Notes under the pieces: generated by a model
What the model was told of the DNA's origin: nothing
What the model saw: the letters and a program-made list of their open reading frames with translations, nothing else
The model's database searches: none
Shown here: positions 55,591 to 62,566 of the stretch, piece after piece
Layout of the letters: each line of letters opens with the position of its first letter
How positions within the stretch are numbered: the first letter of the stretch is position 1
Assembly: GCA_003280915.1 (NCBI GenBank)
Contig: QCDL01000002.1
Coordinates: 62,001-126,000 of the forward strand
Length of the DNA: 64,000 nt
Origin: Prochlorococcus sp. AG-355-I04
GTDB taxonomy: Bacteria > Cyanobacteriota > Cyanobacteriia > PCC-6307 > Cyanobiaceae
Direction of reading: 5' to 3'
Position numbers and translations under genes: made by a program

Positions 55591-56332
55591 TAAAGATCTT
55601 CTAAATTTAATTGATATTACTGTTAGTTTCGAGGGTTTTTTAGCTCTCAACAAACTTAATTTAAATTTAAAGAAAGGAGAATTAAGAGCAGTAATAGGAC
55701 CCAACGGCGCAGGTAAAACAACATTTCTTGATGTAATAACTGGGAAGGTTAAGCCAACAAAAGGTGAAGTAATTTTTAAAGGGAAATCTTTAGTAGGTAA
55801 AAAGGAGCATAAAATAGCAAGACTTGGTGTTGGTAGAAAGTTCCAAAGTCCAAGAATCTTTGAAAATCTAACAGTTAAAGAAAATCTTGAAATATCGGTG
55901 ACAACTCCTAAAAGTCCCTTAAACCTTATAAATAAAAGAATTAAGGATGAGCAGCATAATGAGATTGATCGTCTTATGAAGATTGTTAATTTAGCTCAAA
56001 AAGTTGATTCTAAAGCTGGATCTTTATCACATGGCCAAAAACAATGGCTCGAGATAGCCATGTTAGTAGGTCAGAAGCCAGATCTAATGTTAGTAGATGA
56101 ACCTGTTGCCGGCTTGACTGATGAAGAAACAGATCTTACAGCTGATTTATTAAAATCTTTATCAGGAGAAAATACAGTAGTTGTAATTGATCACGATATG
56201 GAATTTATAAGAAGACTTGATAGCAATGTTTCAGTATTAAATCAGGGCACAGTATTATGTGAGGGAACGATGGAAACCATACAAAAAGACAAAAAAGTTA
56301 TTGATGTTTATTTAGGAAGACCAGAAGACTAG
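55583..56332 (+). CDS. urtD: Urea ABC transporter ATP-binding protein UrtD
   Basis: The 249-residue LivG-type ATPase has Walker A 'GPNGAGKTT', the branched-chain-family 'GVGRKFQSPRIFENLTVKENLEI', signature 'LSHGQKQWLEIAM', Walker B 'LMLVDEPVAGLTDEET' and the switch 'VVIDHDMEFI'. The starting methionine lies inside urtC (8-base overlap). It lies 2 bases before urtE. Confidence 0.97.
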   Translation: MNNKDLLNLIDITVSFEGFLALNKLNLNLKKGELRAVIGPNGAGKTTFLDVITGKVKPTKGEVIFKGKSLVGKKEHKIARLGVGRKFQSPRIFENLTVKENLEISVTTPKSPLNLINKRIKDEQHNEIDRLMKIVNLAQKVDSKAGSLSHGQKQWLEIAMLVGQKPDLMLVDEPVAGLTDEETDLTADLLKSLSGENTVVVIDHDMEFIRRLDSNVSVLNQGTVLCEGTMETIQKDKKVIDVYLGRPED

Positions 56333-56334
56333 TT

Positions 56335-57045
56335 ATGGAACATTTACTCGAAATAAAATCCTTAAATACTTATTATGGCGAGAGCCATATTCTTAGAGAT
56401 GTAGATTTAAATGTTAAATCAGGAGAAATGGTTTGTTTGATTGGAAGAAATGGAGTTGGCAAAACAACTTTATTGAAATCACTGATTGGTTTGTTAAAAC
56501 AAAAAAAAGGAGATATCTATTTGATTGGTGAAAATATCAACAGAAAAGCCCCTCATCAGAGGGCTAGAAAAGGAATGGCTTACGTTCCTCAAGGGAGAGA
56601 AATTATTCCATACCTATCAGTTGAAGAGAATCTTATGTTAGGAATGGAGTCTCTACCAGGTGGATTATCTAAGAACAAGAAAATAGATCCATTTATCTAT
56701 GATCTCTTCCCAATCCTAAAAGATTTCCTTCAAAGGAAAGGAGGAGATCTAAGTGGAGGACAACAACAGCAATTAGCCATTGCAAGAGCATTGCTAGGCA
56801 AACCTCAACTTCTATTACTTGACGAACCAACGGAAGGCATTCAGCCGAATATAGTTTTAGACATTGAAAATGCAATTAACCAGATTATTAGAGATACAGG
56901 AATTGGTGTTTTATTAGTTGAACAACATTTGCATTTTGTAAGACAAGCCAATAGATATTATGCGATGCAACGCGGAGGTATTGTTGCAAGTGGAAATACT
57001 AGTGAGTTAAGTCAAGCGGTTATTGATAAATTCTTGAGTGTTTAA
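56335..57045 (+). CDS. urtE: Urea ABC transporter ATP-binding protein UrtE
   Basis: The 236-residue LivF-type ATPase has Walker A 'GRNGVGKTT', 'ARKGMAYVPQGREIIPYLSVEENLMLGM', signature 'LSGGQQQQLAIARALL', Walker B 'LLLLDEPTEGIQPNI' and 'LLVEQHLHF'. It pairs with UrtD as a heterodimer. It is the last gene of the urea cluster; the block after it changes to short hypothetical genes. Confidence 0.97.
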   Translation: MEHLLEIKSLNTYYGESHILRDVDLNVKSGEMVCLIGRNGVGKTTLLKSLIGLLKQKKGDIYLIGENINRKAPHQRARKGMAYVPQGREIIPYLSVEENLMLGMESLPGGLSKNKKIDPFIYDLFPILKDFLQRKGGDLSGGQQQQLAIARALLGKPQLLLLDEPTEGIQPNIVLDIENAINQIIRDTGIGVLLVEQHLHFVRQANRYYAMQRGGIVASGNTSELSQAVIDKFLSV

Positions 57046-57078
57046 TATATTATTATTTTAATTAATAAAAATCTTTAA

Positions 57079-57258
57079 TCATTTTTCGCATCTTATAAGG
57101 TCTATACTGTTTGGATGCTCATTAATATACTTATTAAATTCCATTGCTAGTGTTCTAGCCTCGTAAGCGTCAAAAGCATAAAAACAATTTTCTAATCTTA
57201 TATTTTGAAAATCACGGTAATGCACTGTATATGGCTTCAACATATTATTTTTGTTCAT
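57079..57258 (-). CDS. Small soluble hypothetical protein (59 aa), not in ORF track
   Basis: ATG at 57258 to TGA at 57079-57081 gives 59 residues, just under the track cutoff. The sequence is well mixed, aromatic-rich and non-repetitive ('YTVHYRDFQNIRLENCFYAFD', 'LAMEFNKYINEHPN'), unlike a chance frame in this AT-rich DNA. It has no membrane segment. It is convergent with urtE, 33 bases apart. No family was recognised. Confidence 0.65.
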   Translation of the reverse strand: MNKNNMLKPYTVHYRDFQNIRLENCFYAFDAYEARTLAMEFNKYINEHPNSIDLIRCEK

Positions 57259-57394
57259 TTTAATTTGCTAAAAAGCAATTATGTATATCTCAACTATGCA
57301 TTTATTCGTAAATTTAAAGCACAACTTTTGTTGTTATCAAAATATATTGACTTAAATTTTGTAATTAAAAATACCTTATAAAGATAAAAAGTAA

Positions 57395-57511
57395 TTAATC
57401 TATTTTTTTTTTATTTTTAGAATCTTGCTTTTTACCTTCTATTAAAAAAACAAATTTTGATAAAATATAACCAAAAACTGGTACCCAAAACTTTTCATAA
57501 AAAAATTTCAT
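57395..57511 (-). CDS. Small basic membrane-associated protein (38 aa), not in ORF track
   Basis: ATG at 57511 to TAA at 57395-57397 gives MKFFYEKFWVPVFGYILSKF... followed by a lysine-rich tail (KKQDSKNKKKID). The first 25 residues are hydrophobic and aromatic, and the rest is strongly basic. It starts 6 bases downstream of the 49-aa gene stop on the same strand. Length is near the noise limit. Confidence 0.45.
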   Translation of the reverse strand: MKFFYEKFWVPVFGYILSKFVFLIEGKKQDSKNKKKID

Positions 57512-57517
57512 AAAAAA

Positions 57518-57667
57518 TTAAGCAGCTAATGATTCGTTATCTTTAATTTCAGTTTTGTTTATACGCTTCAAATCTATAGAATTAAATAAATGTTGCATAA
57601 CCAGAAAATCAAGTTCCCCTTTCAACAAATTAACATCTGATGAGAGTAGATCATCAACAAAATCATC
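57518..57667 (-). CDS. Small acidic hypothetical protein (49 aa), possible shifted N-terminus
   Basis: ATG at 57667 to TAA at 57518-57520 gives MIFVDDLLSSDVNLLKGELDFLVMQHLFNS.... The sequence looks genuine: mixed, acidic, helical, no repeats. Directly upstream, a +1 frame reads V-N-P-L-S-D-T-F-D-D-F into the same protein if one T of a TTTTT run (57659-57663 region) is skipped. That would make a 58-residue protein from a GTG. Either the ATG start is real and the match is chance, or an indel altered the start. It lies 6 bases upstream of the 38-aa gene. Confidence 0.6.
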   Translation of the reverse strand, partial: DDFVDDLLSSDVNLLKGELDFLVMQHLFNSIDLKRINKTEIKDNESLAA

Positions 57668-57870
57668 AAAAGTATCTGAAAGAGGATTCACAACTAAAAA
57701 TTATTTTTGCCATTATCATCGCATTAACAATAAAAGTCAACCAAATTTGAATATTAATTTTTGAATTTTTTAAAAATTAATTAATAAACACTAAAAAATT
57801 AAATAATAAAAATAAACAAGCAAAATAGCAGATTTAATATCAAGCTTAGGGTTTTTGAATTAAATTTCAT

Positions 57871-57966
57871 TTATCTTGCTTTACTTAATTTTATATCTCT
57901 CCTGATTAGTAATATCAAAACGACAATGCACGTATTTGCTAGAAAGAAATTTAAAGAATTCATCAT
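57871..57966 (-). CDS. Candidate one-helix micro-protein (31 aa)
   Basis: Tandem ATG codons at 57961-57966 open a 31-residue frame (MMNSLNFFLANTCIVVLILLIRRDIKLSKAR) ending in TAA at 57871. It has one hydrophobic helix of about 18 residues and a basic tail. The helix and positive-inside pattern is suggestive, but at this length and base composition it may be chance. Surrounding bases (57693-57870 and 57967-58091) show nothing else I can support. Confidence 0.35.
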   Translation of the reverse strand: MMNSLNFFLANTCIVVLILLIRRDIKLSKAR

Positions 57967-58091
57967 CAAACTATTTTATATATTTATAGCAAGACTATTG
58001 ATGTGCCAATTCGTAAAGAATCACTCAAAAATGTTTAAACGCAATAAATTTTTATAGCCTTCAAAGTTGATATTATAAATCGGGAATAAAA

Positions 58092-58406
58092 TTATTTTTT
58101 AATTAGCTCAAAGTAACCATTTTTATTTAATAAGTACTTATCAAACCAAAGGCTTAAAAGATTGTCTAATCCTATTCCATTCATTTTATTTATTTGCGAA
58201 GTCTTATAGTCTGAGAGTGCAAGCAATAAATACGGAAAAATCATATCAGAAACCCCTTTTGGTAGTTCTTCTAAAGGTACTCCATGCGCTCTATCCCATA
58301 AAATTTGCATATCCTGAGAGAACAAAGAACTCCAATAACTAAAATTACAATATAACTTGTCTGGAGGTAGTAGATTTACAGATAAAATTGGGAGAGATGA
58401 ATTCAT
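58092..58406 (-). CDS. Hypothetical protein (104 aa)
   Basis: A clean 104-residue frame with mixed composition: 'LPILSVNLLPPDKLYCNFSYWSSLFSQDMQILWDRAHGVPLEELP'. It is Trp- and Leu-rich and has no signal peptide or evident membrane segment. It probably folds as a small helical protein. No family was recognised. It stands alone on the minus strand, about 130 bases downstream of the ribbon-helix-helix-like gene. Confidence 0.72.
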   Translation of the reverse strand: MNSSLPILSVNLLPPDKLYCNFSYWSSLFSQDMQILWDRAHGVPLEELPKGVSDMIFPYLLLALSDYKTSQINKMNGIGLDNLLSLWFDKYLLNKNGYFELIKK

Positions 58407-58514
58407 AGGAATAAATATTTTATAGATAAATTTAATTTAGGTTTTTGAAATAGTAATAAATAATTTCTAATACGAAAATCCCATATAATTATAAATTAAA
58501 TTTAGCGCACAGTA

Positions 58515-58532
58515 CAGCACTTAGCAACACTT
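58515..58532. repeat. Short repeat pair at 3' side of the RHH-like gene
   Basis: CAGCACTT (58515-58522) and GCAACACTT (58524-58532) sit immediately beside the RHH-like gene stop. The same 8-mer recurs directly at 58952-58959 and the 9-mer recurs inverted (AAGTGTTGC, 58969-58977) on the other side of the gene. Confidence 0.55.
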
Positions 58533-58533
58533 C

Positions 58534-58932
58534 TTATGTATCATATTTTTCTGTCATTTCCTGAAATTTAAGGAATGATAAAAACTTTTTATAAGTTTTC
58601 AAGTCAAAAGCCTCGTTATTAACTTCATTTAAATGTGTAGAATTATTTGGATTAAGGTGATTTACTAATTTAGTATCGATTGAGAGTTCTGATTTATCTA
58701 TAAAGTCAGCAGAATTATCAGATAAGTTTTGTGAAAGAAGATCAGGCAGTTGAAATGATGGGGTTGCTTTTCCACTATTTTTATTAAATATGCCCCTTAT
58801 AGAAAGTGCTTCCTCAACCAAAATACTTATTATTTTTGAGTTACTTAAATTATTCTCGATGCTCAACTTATCAATTATTCTCATAACATCTTCTCTAGGG
58901 ATAAAACCAACTCTTTTTTTCTTGGTAGGCAT
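58534..58932 (-). CDS. Ribbon-helix-helix-like DNA-binding protein (132 aa)
   Basis: The N-terminal 45 residues read like a CopG/Arc ribbon-helix-helix unit: basic lead 'PTKKK', a strand 'RVGFIPREDV', helix 'MRIIDKLSIENN', turn 'LSNSKI' and helix 'ISILVEEALSI'. The rest is a polar, Ser/Asn-rich region with a helical C-terminus ('FLSFLKFQEMTEKYDT'). DNA binding is an inference from this pattern. The intergenic region upstream carries matching short repeats and a strong promoter for the divergent 49-aa gene, a plausible operator. Confidence 0.65.
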   Translation of the reverse strand: MPTKKKRVGFIPREDVMRIIDKLSIENNLSNSKIISILVEEALSIRGIFNKNSGKATPSFQLPDLLSQNLSDNSADFIDKSELSIDTKLVNHLNPNNSTHLNEVNNEAFDLKTYKKFLSFLKFQEMTEKYDT

Positions 58933-58951
58933 TTATAAATTAATTAAAGTT

Positions 58952-58977
58952 CAGCACTTGACTGTAATAAGTGTTGC
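58952..58977. repeat. Short repeat pair at 5' side of the RHH-like gene (candidate operator)
   Basis: CAGCACTT (58952-58959) repeats the 8-mer found after the gene, and AAGTGTTGC (58969-58977) is the exact inverse of GCAACACTT at 58524-58532. The pair overlaps the -35 to spacer region of the divergent promoter at 58958-58985, so a bound repressor could block it. Confidence 0.5.
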
Positions 58978-58985
58978 ACTATATT
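58958..58985 (+). promoter_or_regulatory. Near-consensus sigma-70 promoter for the 49-aa gene
   Basis: TTGACT (58958-58963), a 16-base spacer and TATATT (58980-58985) form a near-consensus promoter. The predicted start (about 58992) is only about 11 bases before the ATG at 59003, so the message would be almost leaderless. Confidence 0.55.
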
Positions 58986-59002
58986 CATTATAAGTCAATT
59001 AA

Positions 59003-59152
59003 ATGCTAATGATTTTACCAACAACTTTACTTTTAGGAGCCCTTGGATATCTTTTCTACACCTCAAAAAAAGAACTTTCAATAGATCACCTTGACCCTAA
59101 AGAAAAAGAAAATGATGATTTGTATAAAGATTTAGAAGATCTATTTATTTAA
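59003..59152 (+). CDS. Small one-helix membrane protein (49 aa), not in ORF track
   Basis: ATG at 59003 to TAA at 59150-59152 gives MLMILPTTLLLGALGYLFYT then a charged tail rich in Asp, Glu and Lys ending 'DLYKDLEDLFI'. A single N-terminal membrane helix with an acidic soluble tail is a coherent design, and a good promoter lies directly upstream. Function is unknown. Confidence 0.7.
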   Translation: MLMILPTTLLLGALGYLFYTSKKELSIDHLDPKEKENDDLYKDLEDLFI

Positions 59153-59245
59153 AATTATTCACTTCATAATAAAAAACTTTGTTTCTTGACTAAATATATA
59201 CAAAACCTTAAACATAATTAGAATAAAAATTAAAATATAAAATAA

Positions 59246-59542
59246 ATGACTGTTCATCAAGATTACGAAATAAAAATCAATTTAAATGAATTGATTGAGA
59301 AGAGAATTCCATGTTGTGATTTACTTCATCCAGATCATTGTCTAACTGAAAAACAAGTCTCTGAAATTGCTCATGATATTCGTATGGATTTAAATTTGCA
59401 TGACCTTTACAAGCAGGTTGATCAACACATTATGAATTATGTAAATGCAGCTGGTATTGATAACAAAGACCATTGGGTTGAACCACATCTTCCAGATTTA
59501 GAGAGAGATTTAAAAGAAGAAGTTGGTATAGAATTTGATTAA
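59246..59542 (+). CDS. Conserved hypothetical protein (98 aa)
   Basis: A soluble 98-residue protein, helical in appearance, with 'RIPCCDLLHPDHCLTEKQVSEIAHDIRMDLNLHDLY' and an acidic end 'DLERDLKEEVGIEFD'. The cluster of Cys and His (CC...HPDHC...H) in the first half could bind a metal, which is a guess. I recall no named family. It is convergent with the 47-aa membrane protein gene. Confidence 0.75.
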   Translation: MTVHQDYEIKINLNELIEKRIPCCDLLHPDHCLTEKQVSEIAHDIRMDLNLHDLYKQVDQHIMNYVNAAGIDNKDHWVEPHLPDLERDLKEEVGIEFD

Positions 59543-59561
59543 TTTTTTCCTACAATAGAGA

Positions 59562-59705
59562 TTAATAAATGTATTTTTTTTCTAAATCATCTATTAATTT
59601 ATAAATACTTTTAGCTGATCTCTTTCTTTTTTTTAAAATTTTAAAAACTATAAATCCAATCAATACTGAAAAAATAGGTGTGAAAATAATAATTTCATGA
59701 TTCAT
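59562..59705 (-). CDS. Small one-helix membrane protein (47 aa), not in ORF track
   Basis: ATG at 59705 to TAA at 59562-59564 gives MNHEIIIFTPIFSVLIGFIVFKILKKRKRSAKS..., a hydrophobic segment of about 20 residues followed by a dense basic stretch and a polar tail. This is a classic stop-transfer arrangement with the tail in the cytoplasm. It lies 19 bases past the end of the convergent 98-aa gene. Function is unknown. Confidence 0.6.
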   Translation of the reverse strand: MNHEIIIFTPIFSVLIGFIVFKILKKRKRSAKSIYKLIDDLEKKYIY

Positions 59706-59876
59706 GACCATCATTCAGAAGCATATTATTAAAATTATTAAAAAGTCTGCACCAATAAAATAGGTACTTTATACAAATATCTTTCACTATAAAAAATTAA
59801 GATTTCTCATAGAAAAGTGAAAGAATTAAAATTTTTTGTAAGTTATATAGATATAAATTTTAATTCAATAAAGATA

Positions 59877-60059
59877 ATGATTAATTATTTTGCTTTAACA
59901 GTAACTGAGATGGGGATCGGCAAGATAGAGTTAGCAGTTATTGGCGCGGTAATTTTAATATTTCCAGTTTTATTTGTTTATGCATCTAAAAACCTTGATG
60001 CTAAAGGGGTTTTCGAATGGATGATGGAGAAACCCAATGATTGGATAGGTAAAAAATAA
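59877..60059 (+). CDS. Small one-helix membrane protein (60 aa)
   Basis: The track frame opens with a GTG at 59817, but the first 20 residues look like random AT-rich coding. The ATG at 59877 (60 residues) or the ATG at 59910 (MGIGKIELAVIGAV, 49 residues) is more likely. The protein has one hydrophobic helix ('ELAVIGAVILIFPVLFVYA') and a tail 'LDAKGVFEWMMEKPNDWIGKK', ending in paired Trp-containing turns. It looks like a conserved thylakoid micro-protein, but no family was recognised. Confidence 0.7.
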   Translation: MINYFALTVTEMGIGKIELAVIGAVILIFPVLFVYASKNLDAKGVFEWMMEKPNDWIGKK

Positions 60060-60081
60060 GACTTTAATAATTTACATTATT

Positions 60082-60423
60082 CTAATTGAATTTTAAATTA
60101 TCTAATTTACTAATAGCAAAATCATAAACTTGGCAATTATTTTCTAAATCATTAACTATTGAATTTTTTAATAGAGAATAATCTATAAGCTTATTGAGTT
60201 TATTATTTTTAAATTCCTTATTAGTCTCTCCAATAGCAAATGCCAAAGCTCCATCATAAGAAATCCCAAATTTGGTAGTGTTGCAATAAGTTCTAGTGAA
60301 CTTATTAGAAATCTTTTTAGTATACTTTTCAAGAGTTTTAGAGGAAGTATCTAATGAGTAAACTGGACTATTAAATAGAAGAAGCAAAGTTAAAATGAAT
60401 ATCGTAAAAACTCTTTTGATCAT
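60082..60423 (-). CDS. Exported hypothetical protein (113 aa)
   Basis: The protein begins KRVFTIFILTLLLLFNSPVYS, a clear signal peptide with cleavage near residue 23. The mature about 90 residues include 'KFTRTYCNTTKFGISYDGALAFAIGETNKEF' and a second Cys in 'LENNCQVYDF', so one disulfide is possible. Similar small exported proteins occur in marine picocyanobacteria as far as I recall. Function is unknown. Confidence 0.75.
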   Translation of the reverse strand: MIKRVFTIFILTLLLLFNSPVYSLDTSSKTLEKYTKKISNKFTRTYCNTTKFGISYDGALAFAIGETNKEFKNNKLNKLIDYSLLKNSIVNDLENNCQVYDFAISKLDNLKFN

Positions 60424-60526
60424 AAAATTTCATAAATTGCAGGATTAATATAGTTTAGAATTTAACTCTGCGGACTAAGTTTTATTAAAAATATAAAAAT
60501 TAAAATGGTTAAATATAGCAGCTATT

Positions 60527-60622
60527 TCATATTTTTGAAGATAAAAATTCTCTAAAAGAGTACTTTAAAGTTTGAATTTTTTTTGGTAGTTTTTTTAAAA
60601 AACGCCTAAATGCTTTTGGCAT
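60527..60622 (-). CDS. Candidate basic micro-protein (31 aa)
   Basis: ATG at 60622 to TGA at 60527-60529 gives MPKAFRRFLKKLPKKIQTLKYSFREFLSSKI. It is strongly basic and amphipathic, and could be a nucleic-acid or membrane-surface peptide. At this length it may be chance. The rest of 60424-60786 is AT-rich with no other support for a gene. Confidence 0.35.
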   Translation of the reverse strand: MPKAFRRFLKKLPKKIQTLKYSFREFLSSKI

Positions 60623-60786
60623 AGTAAAATCCCTATCAATAACTAATAGATAACAAATAATACTTGGGTATTCAATAAATAATTATCCAAAAATAAGTAA
60701 ATTAATTATTAAATATATGAATTGAGCTATGGAAATGTATTTGAACATGAATTATTGTTTAATTGTGTATTAAATACAAATTAAAT

Positions 60787-60981
60787 ATGGCACTACCAGA
60801 ACTTATATACGCTCCTATAGATGGGGGAACTATACATAGATATGAGATTAGTGGTGGCAAAAGAAAATTCTTAAGATTTATAGGTTGTTATTTAGGCCAG
60901 TGTAATTTCCACAAAAATATTGATGATGCTATTGATTACATAAAAAATTTGAAAGAATCACAAAAGATACAAAAAACATGA
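60787..60981 (+). CDS. Small hypothetical protein (64 aa)
   Basis: The ATG at 60787 (MALPELIYAPIDGGTIHRYEISGGKR) is preferred to the track start at 60763, which adds eight residues typical of non-coding sequence. The protein is soluble with a beta-rich look in the first half, 'RFIGCYLGQCNFHKN' with two Cys and a His, and a helical end. No family was recognised. It lies 157 bases before the Rieske oxygenase gene. Confidence 0.65.
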   Translation: MALPELIYAPIDGGTIHRYEISGGKRKFLRFIGCYLGQCNFHKNIDDAIDYIKNLKESQKIQKT

Positions 60982-61138
60982 AATTAAGATACATAAATAT
61001 GAAAGGGAATCAATATTTTTCATTAACCACATAATTATTGCTACAAATAATAGAGAATTTTCTTTTTATAAGAAATTGATTATTTACTTGGGTTATAGTT
61101 CCGAAAGATAAACAGTCAATTAAAAAAGAAATTAATTT

Positions 61139-62461
61139 ATGGAAAACAGACAAATTAATTTTTTTAAATCAAAAGACTTTAATACCGCTCTAAAGCCATT
61201 TAAAAAAGGAACGGTAGTAAAAATTGACTCGTTAGATATTAGAGAAAATCAAAATGAATTAAAAATAGGTTTATTTGGTTGGTATGCAATTTGTCCTTCA
61301 AAAGAACTAAAAAAAAATAAGCTTAATTATTTTTCACTTTATGATGAGCCTCTTATTATTTATAGAGATGAGAATGAAAATGTTAGGTGCATTAAAAATA
61401 TTTGTCCACATAGGGGGGCCTCTTTTTTTGGAGGAACACTATTAGATGGAGTTATAACCTGTCCATATCATGGAGCTAAATTCTCATCTGGTGGAAGTTG
61501 CCAAAATCTAGATAGAATAACATGTAGTCACATAGTTGATAATAACTACGATAACTACGCTAAAAGAATTCACTTATCTCAATACAAAGCTCTAGAAAAG
61601 AATGGATATATTTTTGTACATTACTCTAAAAAATCCGACACCGATTTAAACAATATTAGTGAAGATTCACCAATAAGTAACTACGATTTAACTGATAATG
61701 GTTTTTCAGCAAAAGATTATGTATTTGAAGAAGCGTTAGTCGACTTTAAATGTGATTGGTCAAGGATAATTGAAAATCACTTAGATATCCTTCATCTATT
61801 TTGGGTTCACGGCGATACAATCCCTGATAAAGATGTTAATAAAAATGTACTAGTTAGTTTCAACCAGAAAATTAATGTTACACCTAAATATATTGAAAGT
61901 ATTTATTACTACAAGAACAACCCTAAAAATGAATTTATCCGGATAAAATATATCCCACCTGGACGGATATTAATTTATAAAGGCGATCCTTCTGCAGCTA
62001 GATATTTACAAGTTTTAGATCATATTCCACTAGGAGATAACAAAGCAAGAGTAATAGTTAGGCACTATAGGAAATTCCTACAAAATAAACTACTTAACAA
62101 CCTCTTATTATTTAAAGAGAATCAAAGAAAGATTTTTTATAAGATATTTGATGAGGATTATATGATTTTAAAAACGCAAACATATAATCACAATATGGGA
62201 TATGTAAGTAAAGATGAAATAAAATTATTGGGAGAAGATAGAATAATAAATTACTTTTGGAAATGGTATAAGAAGTCTGAAGATAAAGATGAGCCTTGGA
62301 GAAATATTAATAAAACTCAAAATCTCAATGTATACGACAAAGTTATAATGAAATATCCACCTGAGGTAAAGAAATTAGAAATCATAAATAATATAGACAT
62401 TATAAGAAAAACATTTATACGATTTGCTGCTCCGCTTATATTTTTTATGTTAATAATATAA
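61139..62461 (+). CDS. Rieske non-heme iron oxygenase (PaO/Lls1-like) with C-terminal membrane segment
   Basis: The 440-residue protein has a Rieske [2Fe-2S] domain with Cys-X-His 'CPHRGASFFGG' and Cys-X2-His 'CPYHGAKF' (residues about 90-125), and a catalytic domain with the mononuclear iron triad region 'ENHLDILHLFWVHGD' (D-X2-H-X4-H). The domain order fits pheophorbide a oxygenase/Lls1, chlorophyllide a oxygenase and related monooxygenases. A hydrophobic segment 'FIRFAAPLIFFMLII' closes the protein. The substrate is unknown. It is the first gene of a run with a 33-aa membrane protein and an ABC ATPase. Confidence 0.9.
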   Translation: MENRQINFFKSKDFNTALKPFKKGTVVKIDSLDIRENQNELKIGLFGWYAICPSKELKKNKLNYFSLYDEPLIIYRDENENVRCIKNICPHRGASFFGGTLLDGVITCPYHGAKFSSGGSCQNLDRITCSHIVDNNYDNYAKRIHLSQYKALEKNGYIFVHYSKKSDTDLNNISEDSPISNYDLTDNGFSAKDYVFEEALVDFKCDWSRIIENHLDILHLFWVHGDTIPDKDVNKNVLVSFNQKINVTPKYIESIYYYKNNPKNEFIRIKYIPPGRILIYKGDPSAARYLQVLDHIPLGDNKARVIVRHYRKFLQNKLLNNLLLFKENQRKIFYKIFDEDYMILKTQTYNHNMGYVSKDEIKLLGEDRIINYFWKWYKKSEDKDEPWRNINKTQNLNVYDKVIMKYPPEVKKLEIINNIDIIRKTFIRFAAPLIFFMLII

Positions 62462-62464
62462 TTT

Positions 62465-62566
62465 ATGAAGAGAGTAAATAGACCTTCATGGTTGAATTGG
62501 CTTTATCTTTTGATATTTATTTTAAGCTCAATTCAATTAATTATATTTTGGAGCAATAAGTTCTAG
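62465..62566 (+). CDS. One-helix micro-protein (33 aa) between Rieske and ABC genes
   Basis: ATG at 62465 to TAG at 62564-62566 gives MKRVNRPSWLNWLYLLIFILSS..., with a basic, Trp-rich start and one hydrophobic helix. It starts 3 bases after the oxygenase stop, and its stop shares a base with the GTG of the ABC ATPase (TAGTG). That tight packing on both sides strongly suggests it is translated. It may anchor or assist a membrane complex made by its neighbours. Confidence 0.65.
   Translation: MKRVNRPSWLNWLYLLIFILSSIQLIIFWSNKF

Noticed and set aside
57555-57764. Plus-strand 69-aa ORF
   Set aside because: It is antisense to the 49-aa acidic protein, and its composition (Ser/Asn/Lys runs) is that expected from the complement of coding sequence.
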